From Elusimicrobia bacterium GWA2_69_24 (GTDB taxonomy: Bacteria; Elusimicrobiota; Elusimicrobia; UBA1565), in contig MGTY01000017.1 in assembly GCA_001799695.1 (NCBI GenBank), positions 1 to 44,146 of the forward strand: DNA of 44,146 bases. The letters are read 5' to 3'. Position numbers and translations under genes: made by a program. This document shows positions 20,001 to 27,935 of the stretch, piece after piece (within the stretch, counting starts at the first letter, position 1; the number at the start of each line of letters is the position of its first letter). Under the pieces are notes generated by a model. That model saw only the letters and a program-made list of their open reading frames with translations. It had not been told where the DNA came from and did not search any database.

Positions 20001-23000
20001 ATGAAGACGTTGAGCGCGCTGTTAGCCTTTTCGCTCGCCTTCTTCTCGGCCAGCCCGGGCGCCGCGGCCGCCTTCACCCAGGTCGTCCGCTCCGCGCCCG
20101 CGACCGCCCCCATGGTCCAGCTCTCCCCCCTGGGCCTGGGCGCTCCCATCAGCCCGACCCTCTCTCCGCTGACCGGTCCCCTATCCGCCGCTGCCCTTTC
20201 CGTCCCCGCTTTGACCCCGGCTCCGATGCTCGCCCCTGTGGCCGTCCTTTCCGCGAGCGGAATAACGGCGCGCTTCAAGGACGGCGGCCCCGTGGCCGCC
20301 GCCGCTCCGATCCAGGCCCGGACCGCCCTGGGCGCTCTGTCCTCGGGAGTCCGGAGCATCGGCCGCTCCCAGGACTCCGGCCGGGCGGCCGCCCTCGAAT
20401 CGCTCTTCACCGGGGCCAAGGTCCGCGGCTCCATCGGCGACGCGGTCGAGGCCGCCGGTGCCGAGACCTCTGGTCGGAGCTCCCTCGCCGCACCCCTCAC
20501 CCCCGAGGCCCTGGAGGCCGTCGCCGGCGACACGAAGAAGCCCCTGGCGGAGCGCCAGGCCGCCGTCGCCGCCATCGCCAAGCTCGGCGGCGAGACCGCC
20601 CCGGCCTCCCTCGGCCGGGTCGCAGATGCCAACCCCGAGGGCGGACCGGAGGACTACGAGGTGCATCGCGCCGCGCTCAAGGCCCTCGCCGATGGCTTCG
20701 GCACGGTGCGCTCCCTGCGCCCGGTGAGCCGCGCCCACGCGGACGCCATACTGGTCAAGCTCGCGGAACAGAAGCCCGCGCTGGCCGTGTTCGATTTCGA
20801 CGACACTTTGGAACCCTGGAAGGCCAAGGCCACCCCGGAGACCGGCGCCGCGCTCAAGGCGGCTTCCGACGCCGGGGTGCGGGTCGCCATCCTGACCAAC
20901 CGGCCGGCCGAGAAGGACGGCAACGGCCCCACGATCCTGAACTCGCTCGAGACCCTCGCGCCGGCGCAGAAGGCGGCCGTCACGGTGGCGGGCCGCGCCG
21001 GCGCCGAGATGGTCCAATACGACGCCCAGGGCCGCCCGGCGCTCGTGGAGCGCCTCGCGGCCTGGACCCCGGCCGAGCGCGCCATCCTCGACGCGGTCTC
21101 CAAGGCTTTGGGCGAACGCTTCGGCACGGCCGAAAACCAGGGGCAGACCGGGGGCAACACCGAGTACTCGTATTTCCGCAACCTCCCTATCGGCATCACT
21201 CAGGCCACGCTGGACGCGGCCATCGCGTTCTTGGGGCAGGAACTCGCGCAGTCCGGCCTGCCGGGGCTCCACGTCACGGGCCGCTTCGCCCAGCGCCCGG
21301 ACCTCCCGCCCTACGTGCAGATCTCCAAGATCGACAAGCAGCGCGGCATGGACACGCTGGCCACCCAGCGCTCGGCCTACGAGCGGCTGGCCGACCTGCG
21401 GGCCCTGGGGCTTCCGGCCCGGGCCGCGGCCAAGGCCCTTTCCTGGCTCAAGAAGATCCCGGAGGCTCGGATCCCCGCCGCGCGGACCCTGGTCGTGGGC
21501 GACCAGTTCTTCGGGGGCCGCTCCGCCGACGCCGAGATGGCCAAGGCCGCTCCGGGGGCCCTGGTGGTCTCGGTGGGCGGCAAAGCCGACCCCCGTCTTG
21601 AGAACATCTTCGTGTGGCCCAGCCGGGCCCACGCCGGCTCCATGGAGCTTCTGGGCGCCATGGCCCGCAAGTCGGACGGGGGCTTCAACAAGAAGGCCGT
21701 CGTCGGGCTCTTCCTGGGACGCTCTCTCTCCATAGCCTCCTTCATACTGACGGGCATCGCCTATCCCTTCATCGCCGGCCCCGCCGTGGGCTGGGCGACC
21801 TTCGGCACTTTGATGGCGCTCGGACCGCTGGCCGCGATCGCCACGGGACCGCTCAACGGGGCCCTGGCCGACAAGTTCTCGGCGCGGACCTCGATGACTT
21901 TGAACATGGCCATCCGCGCCATCTTGGCGCTGGCCCTCCCCGCCTTCTCCTATTTCGGGATCCTGAACTTCTGGACCCTGCTCCTCGCCTCCATCGCCAA
22001 CGGCTGGGCCCTCTCCGCCTCGATGACGACCGAGGGCGCCTACGTCCGGCGTTTGGCCGGAAAGCATCAGAACTCGGTGCAGGCGCTCGTCTCCATCAAC
22101 TTCGTCGTCCTGCAGGTCCTGCTCGGCCTGCTGATCGGCGTGGGCTCCCTCATCGACTCCTGGAACCCCGTGACCCCCTTCCTCATCTCCGCCGCGGTCC
22201 ACGCCTTCATCATCGTGCCGCTCATGTTCCTCACGATGCCGGCCGACAAGCCCGCCCCGGCCGCGCAGGGAGCGCCGCGCACTTTGGACCGGACCCTCGC
22301 CGCGGCCAAGGGCTTCGTCCGGCGCTACTGGAAGGAGATGCTCCTCACGGCCGCGGCCGTGGCGTCCTACCCGTTCATCCATTCGGCGCTCCCCATCGCC
22401 GTCGCCTTCTTCACCTGGGTCCTGCGCTCGGGCACGGTGAAGGCCCTGCGCGCCGGCGACTACCGTGAGGTCTCCCCTCGGGAGAAGGAAGTGGCCGCGG
22501 AACTCCAGGGCCGCGAAGGTCAGGACGACGCCGAGACGCGGGCGCTCCGCTCCGAGGCCAAGGCCTGGAAGGGCCGGCAGTTCAAGACCATACTCTTCTC
22601 CGCGGGACAGGCCGTGATGACCTATCCCTTCCAGAACTTCGCCTTGCCCCTCATCGCGGTCATTTTGGTCGGTGCCGCGGGCAAGGGCCTGATCTTGGGC
22701 CAGTTCCTGGGCGCCATGTACTTCGGCAACCTGATCGCGAACTCCTCGCAGGCGAAGCTCCCGGACCTGCGCCTGCCCCTCCTAGGGCGACTCCCCGGCC
22801 AGCGCATCGTGCAGGGCGGGGTCCTGGCCATGGCCGCCGCCTGGCTCTACACCGGGCTCGTTCCCGGCAGCCTCCTGGCCGCGGCGGCCGCGGTGGCGGC
22901 GGCGGCGGCCATGATGTGGTTCGCGGGCAAGGTGACGCACCGGGGCTGGATCCGGATGCTGGGGCTGGGCCTGGCCGCCTTGACCCTGCCCGCGTCGGTC

Positions 23001-23363
23001 TGGTTCTTCCCCGGCCTCCTCCCCTTCCTGAACGTCAAGACCGCCATGATGCTGGCCATGCTGGCCTACGGCTTCTTCGTGGGGCCGTCCGCGGTCTCTT
23101 TGGGGATCTACCAGCAGAACAACACGGACAAGAAGCACCTGGGCAAGGTGTTCGGGTCCGGCTCCTCGTTCTTCAACACCTTCAACTCTCTGGGCTACGG
23201 ACTGCTGTCCCTGGCGGCCGGGGCCTTCTCCCCGGCCTTCCCGGCCCTGTTCGTCCCGCTGGGGCTCGCCTACCTGCTGGGCGGCTGGCTCTTCCACCGG
23301 GCCCCCGCGAGACTGCCCGGCCTGCCGGAGTCCTCCTTCAAGAAGGCGGCGGACCGGGACTAG
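20001..23363 (+). CDS. Signal peptide-HAD phosphatase-MFS transporter fusion
   Basis: 1120 residues. Signal peptide (MKTLSALLAFSLAFFSAS, cleavage near AAAA), then an Ala/Pro-rich stretch, a HEAT-like helical part (about 170-235), a HAD-family phosphatase domain (about 260-550), and a C-terminal MFS-like domain of about 12 membrane segments (565-1105). HAD motifs are intact: VFDFDDTLEPW (DxDxT nucleophile), AILTNRP (motif II), KQRG (candidate motif III Lys) and VVGDQFFGGRSADAE (motif IV). MFS evidence includes GPLNGALADKFSARTSM, a typical loop 2-3 motif. The HAD part would face the periplasm if the signal is cleaved or acts as an anchor. Substrate is unknown; coupling dephosphorylation to uptake is only a suggestion. 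ATG at 20001 is chosen over 19995 because TATAGT sits 6 nt upstream. Confidence 0.78.
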   Translation: MKTLSALLAFSLAFFSASPGAAAAFTQVVRSAPATAPMVQLSPLGLGAPISPTLSPLTGPLSAAALSVPALTPAPMLAPVAVLSASGITARFKDGGPVAAAAPIQARTALGALSSGVRSIGRSQDSGRAAALESLFTGAKVRGSIGDAVEAAGAETSGRSSLAAPLTPEALEAVAGDTKKPLAERQAAVAAIAKLGGETAPASLGRVADANPEGGPEDYEVHRAALKALADGFGTVRSLRPVSRAHADAILVKLAEQKPALAVFDFDDTLEPWKAKATPETGAALKAASDAGVRVAILTNRPAEKDGNGPTILNSLETLAPAQKAAVTVAGRAGAEMVQYDAQGRPALVERLAAWTPAERAILDAVSKALGERFGTAENQGQTGGNTEYSYFRNLPIGITQATLDAAIAFLGQELAQSGLPGLHVTGRFAQRPDLPPYVQISKIDKQRGMDTLATQRSAYERLADLRALGLPARAAAKALSWLKKIPEARIPAARTLVVGDQFFGGRSADAEMAKAAPGALVVSVGGKADPRLENIFVWPSRAHAGSMELLGAMARKSDGGFNKKAVVGLFLGRSLSIASFILTGIAYPFIAGPAVGWATFGTLMALGPLAAIATGPLNGALADKFSARTSMTLNMAIRAILALALPAFSYFGILNFWTLLLASIANGWALSASMTTEGAYVRRLAGKHQNSVQALVSINFVVLQVLLGLLIGVGSLIDSWNPVTPFLISAAVHAFIIVPLMFLTMPADKPAPAAQGAPRTLDRTLAAAKGFVRRYWKEMLLTAAAVASYPFIHSALPIAVAFFTWVLRSGTVKALRAGDYREVSPREKEVAAELQGREGQDDAETRALRSEAKAWKGRQFKTILFSAGQAVMTYPFQNFALPLIAVILVGAAGKGLILGQFLGAMYFGNLIANSSQAKLPDLRLPLLGRLPGQRIVQGGVLAMAAAWLYTGLVPGSLLAAAAAVAAAAAMMWFAGKVTHRGWIRMLGLGLAALTLPASVWFFPGLLPFLNVKTAMMLAMLAYGFFVGPSAVSLGIYQQNNTDKKHLGKVFGSGSSFFNTFNSLGYGLLSLAAGAFSPAFPALFVPLGLAYLLGGWLFHRAPARLPGLPESSFKKAADRD

Positions 23364-23397
23364 GAAAGGACAGGGGTCCCCGATCCGGCTAAGCAAC

Positions 23398-23411
23398 TGT
23401 GCCCGGGCACA
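23398..23411 (+). terminator. Candidate terminator palindrome after the HAD-MFS gene
   Basis: TGTGCCCGGGCACA is a 14-bp palindrome 34 nt past the stop and followed by CTTCTTG. Its core and one flank (ACTGTGCCCGGGCACA) match the palindrome at 141-156 beyond hutH. The T tail is weak, so termination strength is uncertain. It could act in both directions, since a decayed kinase gene ends at 23445 on the other strand. Confidence 0.35.
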
Positions 23412-23444
23412 CTTCTTGAAAGGCTTCTGGCCTCCTGCCGCCGA

Positions 23445-23600
23445 CTAGGCTGGGACGGGGGTCCCCGGTTCCGCGGGAGCGGCGGACGGCTCCACGCGGG
23501 GCAACGTGAAGTGGAAGCGGGAGCCCTCACCGGAAGCGCTCTCGACCCAGATCCGCCCTTTCTGCCGCTTCATGATCTCCTTGCAGATGGCGTTGGCAGG
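23445..23600 (-). pseudogene. Remnant of a histidine kinase 3' end
   Basis: Conceptual translation on the minus strand gives AICKEIMKRQKGRIWVESA followed by GEGSRFHFTLPRVEP and a Pro/Ala tail to a TAG at 23445-23447. This is the last part of a HATPase_c domain (the segment after the G2 box, normally GTGLGLAICKEIM). Upstream the expected GTGLGL codons are missing: the DNA keeps AAGATCGGCACC, then jumps to TGCCAACGCCATC, so the G2 box has been deleted and the frame broken. It has no start codon and no catalytic residues. It lies directly downstream of the NarL-type regulator gene and may be the leftover of a second kinase in this operon, or of a duplication. Confidence 0.72.
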
Positions 23601-23629
23601 TGCCGATCTTCGACGGAGCCGGCCGGGAG

Positions 23630-24292
23630 CTAGCCGAGCGAGGTCAAGCCGTTCTGGATGGCGTACTTGGTGAGGCCCGCCACGGTCCGTATGCCGAGCC
23701 GGCGGGAGAGGTGGTCGCGATGCGCTTCCACCGTGCGGACGCTGATGCCGAGCTTGGCCGCCACCTGCTTGTTGGCCAGCCCGGCGGCCACGAGGGAGAG
23801 CACTTCCTGCTCGCGCCCGGTCAACGAGCGCGGCCGGACCCGGCGGGGGGCGGCCTTGGATTCCGGGGAGAGGATCGCGTCGGTCATGTCGGCCGGGAAG
23901 GACAGGCCGCCCTGGGCGAGCCGCTGGATGGCCTGGACGAGATGCGCCGTGGGCTCGTCCTTCACCACGTAGCCGTGCGCCCCGCAGCGGGCCATGCGCA
24001 CCACGTACTGCTCGCTGGAATGGATGCTGAAGGCCAGGAGCTTGGCGTCCGGGACGGCCTTGCGCAGGCGGCGGGCCAGTTCGCCCCCGTCCATGGACGG
24101 AAGGCTGATGTCGAGGACCACGACCTCGGGGCGCAGCTCTTTCGCCTTGCGCAGCGCGTCGGCGGCGTTGGCGGCATCCCCCACTACGACGATGTTCTTC
24201 TGGCTGGAGAGGTAGGCCCGCACGCCTTCACGGACGACCGGATGGTCGTCCACCAAGAACACCCGGATCTGTCCCCGTTTCCGCAGTGTCAC
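23630..24292 (-). CDS. NarL/FixJ-family response regulator
   Basis: 220 residues. Receiver domain (about 9-125: VFLVDDHPVVREG, phosphoacceptor Asp in VVVLDISLPSMDG, Lys in YVVKDEP) followed by a LuxR-type helix-turn-helix (155-215: LTGREQEVLSLVAAGLANKQ, ISVRTVEAHRDHLSRRLGI). It is a DNA-binding transcription regulator with unknown targets. GTG at 24292 has AGGAGG 8 nt upstream. The gene directly upstream on the same strand is a NarL-type HisKA_3 kinase, 58 nt away, the natural partner. Confidence 0.93.
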   Translation of the reverse strand: MTLRKRGQIRVFLVDDHPVVREGVRAYLSSQKNIVVVGDAANAADALRKAKELRPEVVVLDISLPSMDGGELARRLRKAVPDAKLLAFSIHSSEQYVVRMARCGAHGYVVKDEPTAHLVQAIQRLAQGGLSFPADMTDAILSPESKAAPRRVRPRSLTGREQEVLSLVAAGLANKQVAAKLGISVRTVEAHRDHLSRRLGIRTVAGLTKYAIQNGLTSLG

Positions 24293-24350
24293 TGCCGCCC
24301 CCTCCTTGAATTATGATACAGGAAATCCCCTTTCTTCGCCACGGGCGCCG

Positions 24351-26597
24351 TCACGCCATCGTCAACGGCAGGCGGACGACGAGTTGGGTCCCCTGCTTCG
24401 GCGCCGAGAACAGCGCCAAGGTACCTCCCAGGGACTCGGCCCGCTCCTGGATGTTGGCGAGCCCCGCGCCGCGCATGCCGCCGCGCCGCCGCCGTGAGCG
24501 CGGCCGGAACCCGGTCCCGTCGTCCACGATGGAGAGCTCGATGCGGCCGCCCTTGCGGGAGAGCCGGATGGCGGCGCTCGTCGCGCGGGAGTGGGCGGCG
24601 ATGTTGGCGAGGGCCTCTTGAATGATGCGGAACAGGGGCAGAGCGATATCGGCAGACAGCCCGCTGGGCAATCCACGGCACTCCACGGAGACGGGCAAGC
24701 CCCGCCCCTCCGAGAATTCCTGGCAGTGGGTGCGTACCGCCGCGGCCAGGCCCATGGCCTCCAGTTCCGGGGGCATCAGGTTCCAGGAGACCCTCCGGAC
24801 CTCCGCCACCGCGCCGTCCAGGAGGTCCGCTACCTTGAGGGCCCGCTTAGCCCCCCGGGGAGCAGCGGCGGCCAGCTCCGCGGCCAGGGAATGCAGGCTG
24901 TATTTGGCCCCGGAGAGGATCTGGCCGACGCCGTCGTGCAGGTCGCGGGAGAGGCGCTTGCGCTCGGTTTCCTGCGCCGCCACGATGCGGGCATGCACGG
25001 ACTGCAGTTCCTTCTCGCCCCGCTTCCTGGCCGTGATGTCGGTGAAATGGCAGAGGCTGGCCGGCCCCTCGGGCAGGAGGAGCGAACCTACCTGCATGGA
25101 GACGGGGAAGGCGGAGCCGTCCTTGCGGCGGACCACGGTCTCGAAATCGCTCGGGGCGGCGTCCCCCGCCAGCCGGCGCCGGTGCTGCTCGGCCATCCGG
25201 GCGGCGCACTCCTTCGCGACGAACGCGGCCAGCGGCCTCCCGACCACCTGCTCGGCACAGCGGTAGCCGAAAAGGCTGAGGAAGGCCTTGTTGACCAACA
25301 CCATCCGCCCCTCCCGGATAACGCAGATGGCGATGGGAGAAGCCTCCACTAGAATCCGGAAGCGCGACTCGCTCTCGCGCAGCGCCGCGTCGGCGCGCAT
25401 CTGGTCGGTGATGTCCTGGGCCATGCCCTCCACGGCCACGACGCGGCCGGCCTCGCCCGATACCGGGGTCTCCAGCACTCTCAGCCAATGGCGGCTGCCG
25501 TCCTTATGGAATATCTCGACCAGATAGGGAGGCTGCTGCTCCCCCCGGATGCTCCGATCGGTATGGGCCACCACTTCACGGTTGACCGGGTTCTCGGTAA
25601 GGTAGGCGCTGTAGTGGGTCAGGAACTCCTTCTGCGTATAGCCGAGCACAGACCGGATGGAAGGGCTCAGGTAGGAGAAGACCCCGTCGGTCCCGTGCCG
25701 GTAGAAGAAGTGGTCCGCCTGCAGATTCTCCACCAGGCGCCGGAACTTCTCCTCGCTGGCTTTGAGGACGGCCTCGGCCCGCTTGCGCTCGGTGATGTCG
25801 CGGACGATGGAGAGCACCTGGCGCCGCCCCTGCAGCGTGAAGACTCGGCTCGAGACCTCGACCGGGATGCGCGTCCCGTCCTTCTTCTTGTGGAGCATCT
25901 CGAACACGCAGCGGCCCGTCGCGAGCATGGTCCCGATGGCCTGCTCCCGCGCCGCGTCCATGCCGCCGACGTCGAGTTCGACCGGGGACATCCGCAGCAG
26001 TTCTTCCCGCGTGTAGCCGTACCGGGAACACGCGACCGCGTTGACCTGGGTGAAGGGGCCCGGCCTCTTCCGGGAGCCGAGCTCGTGGACGAAGACCGCG
26101 TCGTTGCCTGTCTCGAACAGCATCCGGAACTTCTCTTCGCTCTCCCGGAGGGACTCCTCCACCCGCCGGCGCTCGCTCACGTCGCGCAGGGTCGCGGAGA
26201 AGCCGATGAGCCGCCCCCGGGGGTCACGCAGCGGCGCGACGGCGACGCTGACGTAGACCATGGAACCGTCCTTCCGGATCCGCCGGGTCTCGAGCTCCGC
26301 GCGCCCTTCCCGTGCGGCCCGGCGCACCGTGGCCAGAAGCTCGTCGCGCAGGGGCGGAGGCGCCAGCAGGGTGACCGGCTTGCCGATGATTTCCGTCTCA
26401 CGGTACCCGAAAATCCGTCGGGCGGCCGGATTCCAGGTCCGCACCCTGCGGCGCAGGTCCACGCTGAGGATCGCGTCGCCGTGGGATTCGACGATCCGGG
26501 CCAGCCGCTGGGCGGTGCGCTGGGCCTCCTCGGTCTCCAGGACCTGGCCGGAAGCCGCGATGTCGCGGATGGACGGGCCCGCCCGCCGGCGCCTCAC
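24351..26597 (-). CDS. Multi-PAS sensor histidine kinase (NarX/HisKA_3 type)
   Basis: 748 residues, no membrane segments. Four PAS/PAC domains occur in order (about 25-150, 150-275, 275-405 and 405-530), each ending in linkers such as RDVSERRR, RDITERKRAE, QDITDQMRAD and TDITARKRG. The HisKA_3 phosphoacceptor lies in ERKRLSRDLHDGVGQIL, followed by a HATPase_c domain with EALANIAAHSRA, VDDGTGF and GAGLANIQERAESLGG. It probably senses a cytosolic signal through the PAS domains and phosphorylates the NarL-type regulator downstream. Start is GTG at 26597 with GGAGG 5 nt before it; GTG-A overlaps the stop of tag by 4 nt. The reading frame is open further upstream but that part lies inside tag. Confidence 0.88.
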   Translation of the reverse strand: MRRRRAGPSIRDIAASGQVLETEEAQRTAQRLARIVESHGDAILSVDLRRRVRTWNPAARRIFGYRETEIIGKPVTLLAPPPLRDELLATVRRAAREGRAELETRRIRKDGSMVYVSVAVAPLRDPRGRLIGFSATLRDVSERRRVEESLRESEEKFRMLFETGNDAVFVHELGSRKRPGPFTQVNAVACSRYGYTREELLRMSPVELDVGGMDAAREQAIGTMLATGRCVFEMLHKKKDGTRIPVEVSSRVFTLQGRRQVLSIVRDITERKRAEAVLKASEEKFRRLVENLQADHFFYRHGTDGVFSYLSPSIRSVLGYTQKEFLTHYSAYLTENPVNREVVAHTDRSIRGEQQPPYLVEIFHKDGSRHWLRVLETPVSGEAGRVVAVEGMAQDITDQMRADAALRESESRFRILVEASPIAICVIREGRMVLVNKAFLSLFGYRCAEQVVGRPLAAFVAKECAARMAEQHRRRLAGDAAPSDFETVVRRKDGSAFPVSMQVGSLLLPEGPASLCHFTDITARKRGEKELQSVHARIVAAQETERKRLSRDLHDGVGQILSGAKYSLHSLAAELAAAAPRGAKRALKVADLLDGAVAEVRRVSWNLMPPELEAMGLAAAVRTHCQEFSEGRGLPVSVECRGLPSGLSADIALPLFRIIQEALANIAAHSRATSAAIRLSRKGGRIELSIVDDGTGFRPRSRRRRGGMRGAGLANIQERAESLGGTLALFSAPKQGTQLVVRLPLTMA

Positions 26598-27193
26598 GGG
26601 AACCTCCCGGCGGCCAGCAGCCGAACCTCTCGATGACGGAAACAGCCGGTGAGATGGTCGTTGACCATGCCCACGGCCTGCATATGGGCGTAAAGGATGG
26701 TGGAGCCGACGAAGCCCATGCCCCGGGACTTGAGGTCCCGGCTGAACGCATCGGACTCCGGAGACGTCGCGGGGAGCCGGTCCAGGCGGGTCCAGCGGTT
26801 CTGTATGGGCCTGCCGCCCACGAACCTCCATTGATAGGCGCTGAAGGAGCCGAACTCCTCCTGGATGCGCAGAAAGACCTTGGCGTTATGGACCGCGGCG
26901 CGGATCTTGAGGCGGTTGCGGATGATGCCCGAGTCTTGGAGCAGGCTCCGGATCCGGGGCTCGCCGAAGCGGGCGACCTTCCGCGGATCGAACTCCGCGA
27001 AAGCGCGGCGATAGCCGTCGCGACGGCGCAGGATGGTCAGCCAGCTCAGGCCGGCCTGGGCGCCCTCCAGGACCAGGAACTCGAAGAGCTTCCGGTCATC
27101 GGTCCTCGGGACGCCCCACTCGCGGTCGTGATAGGCCGCATAGTCGGGATGTCCCAGACACCATGGACAGCGCCGCTTCCCGTCCCCCACCAT
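26594..27193 (-). CDS. tag: DNA-3-methyladenine glycosylase I
   Basis: 199 residues; Tag enzymes excise 3-methyladenine from alkylated DNA. The zinc-binding residues typical of Tag are visible: RCPWC at the N-terminus, YHDREWG, and HLTGCFRH near the C-terminus. KLFEFLVLEGAQAGLSWLTIL and the helix-hairpin-helix region (FGEPRIRSLLQDSGIIRNRLKI) also match. ATG at 27193 follows the purine-rich GGAAGGGGGG closely; GTG at 27190 is an alternative start. A TATAGT on the minus strand (27222-27217) might give an internal promoter. It overlaps the kinase gene by 4 nt, an odd but stable partner for a repair gene. Confidence 0.92.
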   Translation of the reverse strand: MVGDGKRRCPWCLGHPDYAAYHDREWGVPRTDDRKLFEFLVLEGAQAGLSWLTILRRRDGYRRAFAEFDPRKVARFGEPRIRSLLQDSGIIRNRLKIRAAVHNAKVFLRIQEEFGSFSAYQWRFVGGRPIQNRWTRLDRLPATSPESDAFSRDLKSRGMGFVGSTILYAHMQAVGMVNDHLTGCFRHREVRLLAAGRFP

Positions 27194-27213
27194 CCCCCCT
27201 TCCCTCTTTTATT

Positions 27214-27924
27214 TCAACTATACCACACCGCGCGCGCCAAGATGCCGGCCCCGGCCGCGCAGGCACCGCCCAGCCAGAAGCCCAGCCAGGAGTAGTCCAA
27301 GCGCAGCCGCGAGCGCAGGAGATAGGCGGCCCACGCCAGGGCCGCCGGAACGGCCCAGCCCCACGGCCCCGGGAGCAGGAAGGCCGCGAACACGAGGGTG
27401 CGCTCGGTCCCCGCCACCCAGCGCTCGTCGAGGACGGGCGGCGGGCTGTCGAACCGGTCCTTGTCCGCGTAGTACGCCAGTTTCGCCGCGACGCTGACGG
27501 CGAAGACCGCGAGGCAGGCGAGCACGGGCCATTTCTCGGGCAGGAAACCGCTCTCGTACCAGGGGTCGTGCACGGTCAGGAGCGTGCCCAGGACGGCCCC
27601 GTGGACGACCTGGTCCCAGAGGAAGAAGATCGTATTGTCCGGCGCCTTGTGCTTGAGGATGGCGAAGACGCGCCACTCGTCCTCGAGGTAGTGCGCGATG
27701 GTGACGAGGAGGACGCAGGTCCAGCCCTGGAAGCGGAACAGGCTCGTGTCCACCCACAGGTCGTCCAGAAACGGCCAGCACAGCAGGACGGAGGCCGCCA
27801 GGTGGATCGCGGCGTGCGCGACCATGCCCCAAGTCCCCTTCCGCTTCCAGGTGTCGACGAACTCCGACTGCAGGGGGAAGTCCGCGAGCAGGTGGCCCAG
27901 GAGCAGACGCCAGAAGAGGATCAC
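27214..27924 (-). CDS. DUF3307-type membrane protein
   Basis: 236 residues with about six hydrophobic segments. The N-terminus (LLLGHLLADFPLQSEFVD, then HAAIHLAASVLL) carries the His/Asp pattern of DUF3307 proteins, whose function is unknown. WDQVVHGAVLGTLL adds another His in a helix. The His and Asp residues in or near the membrane could bind metal, but this is inference. GTG at 27924 has AGGAGGGAGG 4 nt upstream. It lies 11 nt after the adenylate cyclase gene and 20 nt before tag. Confidence 0.75.
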   Translation of the reverse strand: MILFWRLLLGHLLADFPLQSEFVDTWKRKGTWGMVAHAAIHLAASVLLCWPFLDDLWVDTSLFRFQGWTCVLLVTIAHYLEDEWRVFAILKHKAPDNTIFFLWDQVVHGAVLGTLLTVHDPWYESGFLPEKWPVLACLAVFAVSVAAKLAYYADKDRFDSPPPVLDERWVAGTERTLVFAAFLLPGPWGWAVPAALAWAAYLLRSRLRLDYSWLGFWLGGACAAGAGILARAVWYS

Positions 27925-27935
27925 GAGCCTCCCTC

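Noticed and set aside
20181-22382. 733-codon minus-strand frame over the HAD-MFS gene
   Set aside because: His/Gly/Arg-rich shadow; the plus strand carries intact HAD motifs and membrane helices.
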